Position numbers and translations under genes: made by a program
NCBI RefSeq assembly: GCF_946885725.1
Contig: NZ_CAMPGZ010000130.1
Span: 1 to 11,824 of the forward strand
Source of the DNA: an uncultured Nocardioides sp.
GTDB lineage: Bacteria; Actinomycetota; Actinomycetes; Propionibacteriales; Nocardioidaceae
Length of the DNA stretch: 11,824 bases
Reading direction: 5' to 3'
The notes under the pieces: model-generated
The model's input: the letters and a program-made list of their open reading frames with translations, nothing else
The model's database searches: none
Told to the model about the DNA's origin: nothing
Shown: piece by piece, positions 1-7,302 of the stretch
Position numbering within the stretch: the stretch's first letter is position 1
Layout of the letters: every line of letters starts with the position of its first letter

Positions 1-2213
1 GTGCGGTGCTGGACGGCGGGGTCGACGACCTTCACCGCCACCGGGAAGCCGATCTCCTCGGCCCGCCGTACGGCGTCGTCCGCGGTGACGGCCACCGCAC
101 CCGTGGGGCTCAGGGCCGACCCGTCGAGCAGCGCCCGCGTCTGCGGCAGGTCCAGCCAGCCGCCGTCCCCGTCGAGCTCCGCCAGCAGCTCCCGTGCGGC
201 GTTCGCGGCACCGGCGACGACCCACGAGGGGCTGTCGCCGCCGACCCACGGCACGTCCACCTCCGCCTCGGCGCGCCAGGCCGCGTAGTCCGCGGCGCGG
301 GCCAGCGCTCGCACGGCACCGTCCGTCGAGGACAGGACGGCGAGGTCGGCGGCGACCGCTTCGGTCGGCCGGTCGTCGTCGGGGATCGTGGCGACCAGGG
401 TCACGTCGCGCAGGTCACGAGCCAGCGCGGCCAGGCCCTCCCACGCCGGGGTCAGGTCAGCGACCCGGGTCGGTGCGAGCGCCACCAGCACGGCGTCGAC
501 CTCCCCCGACGTCGCCACCCGGCGCGCAAGTGCGACCACGTCATCGGGACCGGCACCGGCGCCGGCGTCGACCGGGTTGGACGTGCCGCTGGTCCCGGCC
601 ACGTGCCGGCTCAGCTCCTGCTGCAGCGCCGGGGACAGAGCAGGCACGGTGAGCCCCTGCCGTTCCGCCTGGTCGGCGGCAACCACGCCCACGCCACCGG
701 CGTTCACGACGATGCCCAGGCGACGACCGGCCGGCAGCGCCGCGCGGTCCAGCACGAGCGCGGTCTCGGCGAGGTCCTCCGGTCCCTCGCACGCGATGAC
801 GCCGGCCTGCGCGAACAGCGTGTCCACCGCCACCGCGGGGGTGGCGGCAGCGGCCGTGTGGGACGCGCCCGCCCGGCGGCCGCCGGTGGACCGGCCGCCC
901 ACCACGGCGAGCAACGGCTTCTCCCGGGAGAAGCGACGGGCGATCCGGGCGAACTTGCGGGGGTTGCCGAACGACTCCAGGTAGAGAGCGGCCGCGGTGA
1001 CCTCGGCGTCGATGAGCCAGGCGGAGAGCAGGTCGTTGCTCGACACGTCGACCTTGTTGCCGAGGCTGACGGAGAAGGCCACACCGAGACCGAGCGCGGC
1101 CGCCAGCTCGTGGAGCAGGATCCCCAGGCCACCGGACTGGGACGCGACGGCCAGCCCGCCGGGGGGCGGCACGATCCCGGAGAAGGTCGCGTTGAGGCGG
1201 ACCGAGGGCACGTTGTCGAGGACGCCGAGACAGTTCGGGCCGACCACGCGCATCCCGTGGGTCCGGGCCAGGTCGAGCAGCTCCGCCTGCCGCTGCCCGC
1301 CGGTGCCGCCGACCTCGCCGAAGCCGGAGCTGAGCACGACCAGCGCCCGCGCGCCTGCCGAGGCGGCGTCGGCGACGACGTCGAGCACCTGGTCGGCCGG
1401 TACGGCGACGACGACGAGGTCCACGCGGTGGCCGATCGCCGCCAGGCCGGGACTCGCCGGCACGCCGCAGACCAGCGAGGCAACGGGGTGCACGACGTGG
1501 ACGGTCCCGGTGAAGCCGCCTTCGCGGATGGACGAGAGCACCGCCGCGCCGATGCCGGTGCCGTCGCGGCGGACCCCGACGACCGCGACGGAGCGCGGCC
1601 GAAGGAGCGGCCGCAGCGACCTGCTCTCGGCCTGGTCCTCGCGACGGTCCGCCGCCGCCTGAGCCGCGGCTGACAGCGCCGTGTCCAGCACGACCTCCAC
1701 ACAGCCGTTCGCCGACGTGTGACGCTCGGTGAAGCCGGCGTCCGCGAGCACCTTCAGCATCGCGTGGTTGTCCATCAGCACCTCGGCGGAGAACTCCGTG
1801 AGGCCGCGACGGCGGGCGGCGGCCGCCAGGTGCTCGAGCAGCAGCGTGCCGATGCCCAGGCCGTGCATCCCGTCGTCGACCAGGAAGGCGATCTCGGCGG
1901 CACGGTCCGAGATCGGCTCCGCCGTTCCCAGCGCGACCACGACGCCGTCGCGGAGCACCACGAGGGCCAGCACGTCGTGGGCCCGGCGCAGGTGCTCGAC
2001 GTACCTGTCGGCGGTGACCCGGGCGCCCGCGGACATGAAGCGCAGGCGGAGGTTGTCGGGCGAGACGCGTTCGTGCAGGGCGCGTACGCCGTCGAGGTGC
2101 TGAGGGCCCAGGGGGCAGATCGTGGCGATGCTGCCGTCGGCCAGCAGGACGTCCGCGGGGGCGACCGCCCGGGCGTAGCGGCGCGGGGCGGAAGGGACCG
2201 GTGTCGACTGCAT
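1..2213 (-). CDS. GNAT acetyltransferase fused to ADP-forming acyl-CoA synthetase (Pat-like), 3' end missing
   Basis: My translation of the minus strand from ATG at 2213 stays open to the window edge (737 codons). Residues about 28-170 form a GNAT acetyltransferase with the acetyl-CoA loop MHGLGIG (116-122). Residues about 204-300 form a CoA-binding Rossmann domain starting RPRSVAVVG. Next come the succinyl-CoA-synthetase-like parts, with SQSGG (358-362) and GRSTGGRRAGASHT, where His452 matches the phosphohistidine of ADP-forming acyl-CoA synthetases. An ATP-grasp domain begins near 690 (TADDAVRRAEEIGFPVAVKV) and is cut by the edge. Known: this order occurs in actinobacterial Pat-type protein lysine acyltransferases. 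Inferred: it acylates proteins such as acyl-CoA synthetases, makes acyl-CoA from acid, CoA and ATP, or does both, in the cytosol. The ATG has GAGGTG a few bases upstream. The gene is divergent from the Rv1738-like gene. Domain identity is secure; the substrate is unknown. Confidence 0.9.
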   Translation of the reverse strand, partial: MQSTPVPSAPRRYARAVAPADVLLADGSIATICPLGPQHLDGVRALHERVSPDNLRLRFMSAGARVTADRYVEHLRRAHDVLALVVLRDGVVVALGTAEPISDRAAEIAFLVDDGMHGLGIGTLLLEHLAAAARRRGLTEFSAEVLMDNHAMLKVLADAGFTERHTSANGCVEVVLDTALSAAAQAAADRREDQAESRSLRPLLRPRSVAVVGVRRDGTGIGAAVLSSIREGGFTGTVHVVHPVASLVCGVPASPGLAAIGHRVDLVVVAVPADQVLDVVADAASAGARALVVLSSGFGEVGGTGGQRQAELLDLARTHGMRVVGPNCLGVLDNVPSVRLNATFSGIVPPPGGLAVASQSGGLGILLHELAAALGLGVAFSVSLGNKVDVSSNDLLSAWLIDAEVTAAALYLESFGNPRKFARIARRFSREKPLLAVVGGRSTGGRRAGASHTAAAATPAVAVDTLFAQAGVIACEGPEDLAETALVLDRAALPAGRRLGIVVNAGGVGVVAADQAERQGLTVPALSPALQQELSRHVAGTSGTSNPVDAGAGAGPDDVVALARRVATSGEVDAVLVALAPTRVADLTPAWEGLAALARDLRDVTLVATIPDDDRPTEAVAADLAVLSSTDGAVRALARAADYAAWRAEAEVDVPWVGGDSPSWVVAGAANAARELLAELDGDGGWLDLPQTRALLDGSALSPTGAVAVTADDAVRRAEEIGFPVAVKVVDPAVQHR

Positions 2214-2271
2214 CGTCACCTCATGGGTCGTACGGCGCGACCAGCCTGGCCGCCGTCGCTCCGGAGGTGCC

Positions 2272-2287
2272 AGGGCCGAACGGCCTT
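2272..2287. promoter_or_regulatory. Candidate DosR/DevR-like operator, AGGGCCGAACGGCCTT
   Basis: An imperfect palindrome in which 12 of 16 positions match its own reverse complement, with GGCC half-sites 4 bases apart. It lies 58 bases upstream of the Pat-like ATG and 87 bases upstream of the Rv1738-like ATG. It agrees at 12 of 16 positions with the reverse strand of 8230-8245 upstream of the flavodoxin gene. Rv1738 belongs to the DosR regulon in Mycobacterium tuberculosis, whose operator is a GGGAC/GTCCC palindrome. The half-sites here resemble that only loosely, so the regulator is inferred. Confidence 0.5.
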
Positions 2288-2325
2288 GTGCATCGCGGTC
2301 GTTCGGCCATGTGCGTCCGGTCTCG

Positions 2326-2337
2326 GCCTCATGAGGC
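2326..2337. promoter_or_regulatory. Perfect 12-bp palindrome GCCTCATGAGGC
   Basis: An uninterrupted dyad 37 bases upstream of the Rv1738-like ATG, where it could overlap the promoter or the transcription start. It could be an operator for a dimeric regulator. It has no loop, so it would not make an RNA hairpin. No partner copy was seen elsewhere in the window. Confidence 0.4.
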
Positions 2338-2348
2338 TGGGAGGTGCT

Positions 2349-2374
2349 GGAAGCGAAGCGGAAGGGAGACGGCG
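2349..2374 (+). promoter_or_regulatory. Purine-rich leader and RBS of the Rv1738-like gene
   Basis: GGAAGCGAA (2349-2357) is followed by GGAAGGGAG (2360-2368), which ends six bases before the ATG at 2375. The same arrangement precedes the flavodoxin ATG (8280-8295) and the FBP aldolase/phosphatase GTG (11713-11725). The strong SD fixes the ATG at 2375 in preference to the in-frame codon at 2201. Confidence 0.65.
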
Positions 2375-2653
2375 ATGAGCACCGAGGTGATCACCCGGGA
2401 GTGGGACGTGAGCATCCACATCAGCGAGCGCGACGGCAAGACCCATGCGCGCGCCGCGCTGAGGACGCACGAGGGGCCCGAGGTCGTCGGCGTCGGAGAG
2501 GCACGGCTGAACCCCGCCGACAGTGACGTCCCCGAGATCGGCGCGGAGCTGGCCACCGCCCGCGCTCTGTCGCACCTCGCGCACGAGCTGTTCACGCTGA
2601 CGGTCGGCGACATCGAGGGCGTCACCCGGGCGCCGGTGCACCTCGAGAGCTGA
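2375..2653 (+). CDS. Rv1738-like DUF1876 (dsRBD-fold) dormancy protein
   Basis: A 92-residue soluble protein. Its core (WDVSIHISERDGKTHARAAL, then VGVGEARLNPADSDVPEIG, then ELATARALSHLA) follows the DUF1876 pattern of M. tuberculosis Rv1738 almost block for block, from memory of that sequence. Known: Rv1738 is strongly induced by hypoxia and nitric oxide through DosR. Its structure has been reported to resemble ribosome hibernation factors, suggesting a role in shutting down translation. Inferred: the same role here, acting as a small dimer on ribosomes. Length matches the family. The start at 2375 is set by a strong SD and by the family's usual N-terminus; an upstream in-frame codon at 2201 would run through the promoter. 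The gene stands alone, divergent from the Pat-like gene and convergent with the phosphatase gene 15 bases away. Confidence 0.92.
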   Translation: MSTEVITREWDVSIHISERDGKTHARAALRTHEGPEVVGVGEARLNPADSDVPEIGAELATARALSHLAHELFTLTVGDIEGVTRAPVHLES

Positions 2654-2672
2654 CCCGCGCGCTGAGCGTCAG
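2650..2672. terminator. Weak hairpin between convergent genes
   Basis: CTGAC (2650-2654) and GTCAG (2668-2672) form a perfect 5-bp inverted repeat across the 15-base gap between two convergent stop codons. It has a few further GC pairs inside and no U-tract. It could slow polymerase from both sides, but it is short and may be chance. Confidence 0.25.
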
Positions 2673-5038
2673 GGCAGGTCGACCGTCCGGCGGAACAGCA
2701 CCCGGTCGCGCCAGTCCATGCCGTCGATCGTGAGGTGCACCCCGGTACGGCGGGGCTCGACGCGGACGAGCCCGAACTGGCCGGCGCCGGGCAGCACCGG
2801 GCCGGAGTACGGACCGCCCTTGACGCTCGGCTTGCGGTCCAACGCCGCAGCCTGCAGCAGCGGGAACGCGGTCTCGCCCCGGCCGGAGTAGTCGGTGTGC
2901 GAGCCGTCGTCGTAGGCGAGCATGTGGGCGTCCCCGCTCACCATCAGCAGGTTGTCCACGTCGTACCGCGCGATCATGTCGGCGATGCGCCGCCGCTCCT
3001 CGGCGAAGCCACCCCAGGTGTCCTTCCCGGGTGCAGGGCGGTCGACCCAGGGGTCGGCGTTGGCCCACACCAGCAGGTCGTGCCGGTCGGCGTCGCGCAG
3101 CTCGTCGCGGAGCAGCCGTAGCTGCTCGCGGCCCAGCATCGTGGGGGGCTGCGCACCCGCGTCGCGCTGTGACCTGTTGTCGGTGAGCACGAACCGGACG
3201 CCCCCGACGGAGAACGCCTGGAAGATCGGTCCGTCGGCGCCACCGGGCAACGGGTAGTGCGGGACGACCCGCCGGTAGACGTCCAGCGCGGCCGGGCGTC
3301 CGGGGGCGTGGCGGTCGGCGTCGTTCGCCGCGTAGTCGTGGTCGCCCCACGTGTAGGCGATCGGCACCCGGCGGTACAGCGCAGCCTGTGCCGGAGCGCT
3401 CAGTGTGGCGTCGTACTGGGCGAGGTAGCGCTCGGGGTCGTCGGTGTCCACGTCGCCGTAGAAGAAGTCGCCGACGTTGAGGTACAGCAGCGGGTCGTGG
3501 GACCGGATGGTGTCGAACACGCGCGCGCTCGAGCCCGTGCGCGCGTCGGCGCCCACGACGAACGTGAAGGCGCGTCGGTCCTCCGGGAACGTCCGGAAGG
3601 TCCCGCGCCACCCGCTCAGCACGCCATCGACGCGGATCCCGTAGTGGTATCTCGTCGACGGCCTGAGGCCGTCGGTCGACCAGGTGACGACGTGGTGGTC
3701 AACCTCAGCCGCTGTGCGTGCCGGAGTACGGTCCGCGCGCTCGAGATCTTTCGTGCGCGACAGCACGAGTCGCACGTCCGAGGCGTCGGCCCGGGTGCGG
3801 GCGGCCACCGTGACCGACGACGAGGTGACGCCGCCCGCCCACGCCCAGACGACGAGCGGGTCCGCCAGCGGCAGCAGCGGCGAGCGAGGAGTGGCGGGCC
3901 CCCAGTAGTAGGCGTTCGTGCGCGCGGACGCCCAGGTCACGCCGCCCAGCACCAGCGAGGCGGCCACGGCGCCGGCGAGGAGCTTCCGCACGGGGGTGAA
4001 CGGGTGCCACCGCGACCACAGCAGGTACGCCGGGGCGAAGGTGGCGGCGAGCACCAGGACGGAGACGACCGGCGGGTACTGCATCGACGCGGCGTAGGCC
4101 AGCACGACGGCCGCGAGCGCCACCAGCACGGCGCCGGTGAGGTGCCAGCGACGCGCCAGCAGGGCTCCCAGGACCAGGGCTGCCAGCGCGGACAGGTTCA
4201 GCGGCAGCTCCAGACCGTTCCCGATCACCCCGGACTCCGGGAGCCGTGGAATGCCACGGGTGGCGGCGAGGGCCAGGAGCACGCCTGCGGCCGCCAGGCT
4301 CCAGACCAGCGCCACCGGGTAGAGCCAGGGGCGCGAGCGCACCAGGTGCTTCTCCTGGCGCTTCGACGCCGGCCACGGGCAGGCCGCACAACTGTGGGGC
4401 ACGGACTCCAGCCACAGCCACGGGGCCGAGGCGAGGAGGGCACCCAGCGTCAATCCCCCGAGCACGTCCAGCGGCCACGCCCTCCCGCTCCCCACCAGCA
4501 CCCAGCCCTGCAGCACCGCGACACCCAGCACCACGAGCGCGACCACCGTCTCCAGCCAAGGTCTCCCGGTGACGGCACCCCTGCTCCGGCGCGCCAGCAC
4601 CACCCGGACCGCAACGGGTGCCAGCACCGCCAGCACTCCGAGCAGCGCCGAGCCCGACGCCGGGAACGTGCCGTCCTCGGGCACCGTCGCGTCGAAGGGG
4701 CCGGGGCGCCCGAGGACGACCGCCAGGAGCCAGGCGGCGAGCGGTGCCGTCGCGGCCACGAGCACCGCACCGACGTACCGCGGGCAGGACCGGCCGAGGA
4801 CGAGCAGCGACAGGACTGCCGCGACCCCGAGGAGCCACCCCCAGGGACCCGTCGAGGGCACCTCGCCGAGGGGTCGCAGCCGGATCCAGATGTAGACCTG
4901 CTCGTCGACCGGTGGCGCCGCGGTCAGCGCGAGGACGGTGACCACCGTGAGCAGCACGAGCAGAGCGGCCGTCGCCCGTGCGGCGGCCCGCTGGCGGCGG
5001 CTGCCGAGCTGCAGGTCCACTCGCCCACGGTCCGACAC
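2669..5038 (-). CDS. Multi-pass membrane protein with degenerate PAP2-like region and PhoD-like metallophosphatase domain
   Basis: 789 residues. The first 370 or so are strongly hydrophobic (roughly nine or ten membrane segments, the first near 21-40). Within them, GRPGP (110-114), FPASGS (125-130) and GSGRAWPLDVLGG (182-194) look like a PAP2 phosphatase core that has lost its catalytic histidines. Residues about 385-485 resemble the beta-sandwich before PhoD domains (GLRPSTRYHYGIRVDG). Residues 490-720 are a PhoD-like metallophosphatase with GADAR (496-500), NVGDFFYGD (521-529), YTWGDHDYAAND (562-573) and VSGDAHM (700-706), the metal-binding blocks. Inferred: an envelope phosphodiesterase or phosphatase with its catalytic half probably outside the cell. 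The substrate is unknown. GTG at 5038 is preferred because AGGGG lies 5 bases upstream on the minus strand. It is divergent from the dikinase operon. Confidence 0.85.
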   Translation of the reverse strand: MSDRGRVDLQLGSRRQRAAARATAALLVLLTVVTVLALTAAPPVDEQVYIWIRLRPLGEVPSTGPWGWLLGVAAVLSLLVLGRSCPRYVGAVLVAATAPLAAWLLAVVLGRPGPFDATVPEDGTFPASGSALLGVLAVLAPVAVRVVLARRSRGAVTGRPWLETVVALVVLGVAVLQGWVLVGSGRAWPLDVLGGLTLGALLASAPWLWLESVPHSCAACPWPASKRQEKHLVRSRPWLYPVALVWSLAAAGVLLALAATRGIPRLPESGVIGNGLELPLNLSALAALVLGALLARRWHLTGAVLVALAAVVLAYAASMQYPPVVSVLVLAATFAPAYLLWSRWHPFTPVRKLLAGAVAASLVLGGVTWASARTNAYYWGPATPRSPLLPLADPLVVWAWAGGVTSSSVTVAARTRADASDVRLVLSRTKDLERADRTPARTAAEVDHHVVTWSTDGLRPSTRYHYGIRVDGVLSGWRGTFRTFPEDRRAFTFVVGADARTGSSARVFDTIRSHDPLLYLNVGDFFYGDVDTDDPERYLAQYDATLSAPAQAALYRRVPIAYTWGDHDYAANDADRHAPGRPAALDVYRRVVPHYPLPGGADGPIFQAFSVGGVRFVLTDNRSQRDAGAQPPTMLGREQLRLLRDELRDADRHDLLVWANADPWVDRPAPGKDTWGGFAEERRRIADMIARYDVDNLLMVSGDAHMLAYDDGSHTDYSGRGETAFPLLQAAALDRKPSVKGGPYSGPVLPGAGQFGLVRVEPRRTGVHLTIDGMDWRDRVLFRRTVDLP

Positions 5039-5104
5039 CGATGCCCCTTGCGCCAGATGCCGTCGGCCTCGCGATGCGCGACCAAGGTCGCCCTCGCATG
5101 TGAC

Positions 5105-5130
5105 CTCCGGCCCTGTCCGCCCGGACGGCC
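5105..5130. promoter_or_regulatory. Shared GGCC element upstream of the dikinase operon
   Basis: CTCCGGCCCTG (5105-5115) is identical to 8236-8246 before the flavodoxin gene. The similarity continues: each copy has a second GGCC downstream, 14 bases later here (5127-5130) and 13 bases later at 8257-8260. Within it GTCCG and CGGAC (5115-5126) form a perfect 5-bp dyad about a CC centre. It ends 51 bases before the ATG at 5182. It is probably a protein-binding site, regulator unknown. Confidence 0.5.
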
Positions 5131-5149
5131 CCCTCGTGATGCTGACGGT

Positions 5150-5169
5150 GCCACCGCCGGACCGGTGGC
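5150..5169 (+). promoter_or_regulatory. Leader hairpin just upstream of the dikinase RBS
   Basis: GCCACCG (5150-5156) and CGGTGGC (5163-5169) are perfect complements around a 6-base loop. The stem ends three bases before the SD sequence GGAG (5173-5176). An overlapping palindrome CGGTGCCACCG (5146-5156) shares the left arm, so alternative pairing is conceivable. It may affect translation or act as a DNA operator. Confidence 0.4.
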
Positions 5170-5181
5170 GACGGAGTGGTC

Positions 5182-7302
5182 ATGGACATCGCGTCCCGCC
5201 CGGTGCTGTCGTCGTACACGCGACGCCTGCAGGACGCCGCTGCGCTCGAGCCCGAGCTCGTCGGCGCCAAGGCGGCGAACCTCGCGCGTGCCGCCCACGA
5301 CGGGTTCCCGGTGCTTCCGGCGTTCGTGGTCACGACCGAGGCGCACCGGGCTTTCCTCGACAACGACCGCCGGCTGCCCGATCGCCTCGCGGACGACCTG
5401 AAGGAGCCGTGGCGGGAGGTGACGAGGGACGGGCGTGACGCGCTGGTGGTCCGGTCGTCGTCAGTGGTGGAGGACGCGTCCGGCTCGTCGATGGCCGGTC
5501 AGTTCCGCAGCGTGCTCGACGTCCTCGGCTGGCCGGCGTTCCTGGCCGCCCTGGTCGACGTCCTCCGCAGCGCCGACCGGCCGAGGTCGCCGGGTACGTC
5601 CGGCGAGACGGCGCCCATGGCCGTTCTCGTCCAGCCCCAGGTCTCGCCGCACGTGTCGGGCGTCATGTTCGGCGTCGACCCGGTCACCGGCGACCGCAGC
5701 AGCATCCTGGTCGAGGTGGTCACGGGAGCACCCGAACGGCTGGTCAGCGGCCGGGTGACGGCACAGCGCCTGGTGCTCACCCGCCGGGGCCGGCTGCGCA
5801 CCATCGACGGTCGCCCGGCCTCATCCGTCCTCACCGAGCGCAGGGCCGACAGCCGGCCGCTGGTGAGCCCGGCCGACGGTCTCCGGCTCGCCCGGCTCGC
5901 TCGCCGGCTCGAGCGTGCCTTCGGTGGCCCGCAGGACGCCGAGTGGGCGCTCCTCGACGACGGCCGGCTCGTCCTGCTGCAGTCCCGTCCCGTCACCGCG
6001 ACGGCCGCCGACACCCGCGACCTGACGGGTCCCGTGCTCGGCCCCGGACCGCTGGCCGAGACGTTCCCGGATCCGCTCAGCCCCCTTGAGGAGGACCTCT
6101 GGCTGGGACCTCTGCGCTCGGCGGTGGCGTCGGCGATGGTGTCGACGGGCGCTGCCTCCCCGAAGGCGGTGGCCGACTCGGTGGTCGTGACGTCGGTCGA
6201 CGGACGCGTGGCCGTCGACCTCGAGCTGTTCGGGTACGTCGGGCCCGGGCGGCACCGTTCCCTGCTCGACCCGCGACCGGCGGTGCGCGCGCTGCGCAAC
6301 GCCTGGCGCCACGGGACCCTGCGCGCCGAGCTGCCGGCCCGCGTGGCGGTGGTGGTGCGCGATGTCGACACGTTCCTGGTCCGTGCCCACATCCAGGGAT
6401 CGGAGGCGGACCTCGTCGCGCTGCTCGACGCGACCCTGGAGTGGCTGAGGGTCGTGCACGAGCACGAGGTGCTCGCCGGGACCCTGCTGCCGCCGGCCGA
6501 GCGCACCGCGGCCGGGATGGCACTCGGTGTCGCGGCCGCGTTGCCTGCGGAAGGCATGGCTACTGCGGTGGCCGACCATCCGATCCTGCTCGTGCTCGTC
6601 CCGCCGGCCCTGCTTGGCGAGACCGTCATCGCGCCTCTCCCGGGCGGGCCGCCCACCGACGGCGCGAGCGGACGCGCGGCGCTGCCGCCCCGCGAGCAGC
6701 TCAGGATCCGGGCGCGCTGGCTCCAGGAGCTGTCGGCGAGGATCGTGCGCCGGCTGGCTCGCGTCTGGCACGAGGCGGACCGGCTCCCCGAGGTCGACGA
6801 CGTCGCGCTGCTGCGCCTCGACGAGGTGCGCGCGATGGGGATGCACACGACCGGCGCACCGGACGACCTCCGCTCGCGGCGTCGTACCGCCATCGCCCAG
6901 GCGTTCTGCCCGCCGCTCCCCGGCCGGTTCCGCCTCGACCCCGAGGGACACCCGGTGGAGGTGGAGCGGCGCGGCGCGCGTCCCAACCGCGGCGTCCCGG
7001 CCGGTGGTGGTCGCGCCGTCGGGCCGGCGTGCCACGGGAGCCTGCGCTGGCCCCCCGAGCCGGGCGACGTGCTCGTGGTGCGTCATCTGGAGCCCGGGCT
7101 GGCGCCGCTGCTCCCGAGGATCTCCGGCCTGGTGGCGGAGACCGGAAGCACGCTCTCCCACCTCGCGATCCTGGCGCGGGAGTACGGCGTCCCCACCGTG
7201 GTCAACGTGCCGGGTGCGCTGCAGCGCTTCCCCGCCGGGACACCGGTCCTCGTCGACGGCCGCACCGGTGAGGTGCAGACGGTGCTGGAGAAGTCGCCAT
7301 GA
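5182..7302 (+). CDS. PEP-synthase/rifampin-phosphotransferase-like dikinase
   Basis: 706 residues from ATG 5182. The SD GGAG at 5173-5176 favours this start over GTG 5176. The N-terminal ATP-grasp (PPDK_N) domain, about 5-275, has VGAKAANL (27-34, Lys30), VVRSSSVVED (89-98), LVQPQVSPHVSGVMFGVDPV (149-168), GGPQDAEWALL (248-258) and LQSRPVT (265-271). The C-terminal phosphohistidine domain, about 625-700, has TGSTLSHLAILAREYGVPTV, with His660 as the expected swivelling histidine. The middle (290-610) opens with FPDPLSPLEEDLWLG, as in rifampin phosphotransferases, and is otherwise unfamiliar. There is no TIM-barrel pyruvate/PEP domain after the histidine domain, so it is probably not a true PEP synthase. 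Expected chemistry is ATP + acceptor to AMP + phosphate + phospho-acceptor; the acceptor is unknown. Its stop overlaps the next start (ATGA), implying coupled translation. Confidence 0.85.
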   Translation: MDIASRPVLSSYTRRLQDAAALEPELVGAKAANLARAAHDGFPVLPAFVVTTEAHRAFLDNDRRLPDRLADDLKEPWREVTRDGRDALVVRSSSVVEDASGSSMAGQFRSVLDVLGWPAFLAALVDVLRSADRPRSPGTSGETAPMAVLVQPQVSPHVSGVMFGVDPVTGDRSSILVEVVTGAPERLVSGRVTAQRLVLTRRGRLRTIDGRPASSVLTERRADSRPLVSPADGLRLARLARRLERAFGGPQDAEWALLDDGRLVLLQSRPVTATAADTRDLTGPVLGPGPLAETFPDPLSPLEEDLWLGPLRSAVASAMVSTGAASPKAVADSVVVTSVDGRVAVDLELFGYVGPGRHRSLLDPRPAVRALRNAWRHGTLRAELPARVAVVVRDVDTFLVRAHIQGSEADLVALLDATLEWLRVVHEHEVLAGTLLPPAERTAAGMALGVAAALPAEGMATAVADHPILLVLVPPALLGETVIAPLPGGPPTDGASGRAALPPREQLRIRARWLQELSARIVRRLARVWHEADRLPEVDDVALLRLDEVRAMGMHTTGAPDDLRSRRRTAIAQAFCPPLPGRFRLDPEGHPVEVERRGARPNRGVPAGGGRAVGPACHGSLRWPPEPGDVLVVRHLEPGLAPLLPRISGLVAETGSTLSHLAILAREYGVPTVVNVPGALQRFPAGTPVLVDGRTGEVQTVLEKSP

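Larger units (their letters stand above)
2214..2374. promoter_or_regulatory. Divergent intergenic region between the Pat-like and Rv1738-like genes
   Basis: This 161-base gap must carry promoters for both outward-facing genes. It holds a GGCC palindrome (2272-2287), a perfect 12-bp palindrome (2326-2337) and a purine-rich leader before the plus-strand ATG. I could not assign -10 or -35 boxes with confidence. Confidence 0.6.
5039..5181. promoter_or_regulatory. Divergent intergenic region between the phosphatase and dikinase genes
   Basis: 143 bases with promoters for both directions. It holds the shared CTCCGGCCCTG element (5105-5115), an overlapping dyad GTCCG-CC-CGGAC (5115-5126) and a 7-bp hairpin (5150-5169). 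No clear -10 or -35 boxes could be assigned. Confidence 0.55.

Noticed and set aside
6..1673. Long plus-strand reading frame of 555 codons
   Set aside because: It is antisense to the Pat-like gene. The minus strand shows clear domains (GNAT, CoA-binding, synthetase), while this frame is low-complexity Arg/Gly/Pro-rich with no motif, as expected in GC-rich DNA.
3705..5363. Minus-strand 552-codon frame overlapping the phosphatase gene
   Set aside because: It is out of frame with the recognisable metallophosphatase and crosses the divergent promoter region; no domain is visible.
3257..5401. Plus-strand reading frame of 714 codons
   Set aside because: It is antisense to the phosphatase gene and runs through the intergenic region into the dikinase. 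Its composition (Arg, Gly, His, Gln rich) is that of a shadow frame.
5499..6986. Minus-strand 495-codon frame inside the dikinase gene
   Set aside because: The opposite strand carries the ATP-grasp motifs; this frame is Ser/Arg-rich and motif-free.
5182..7302. Annotation as phosphoenolpyruvate synthase
   Set aside because: The phosphohistidine domain is C-terminal and no PEP/pyruvate TIM barrel follows it, so the PEP synthase name would overstate the evidence.
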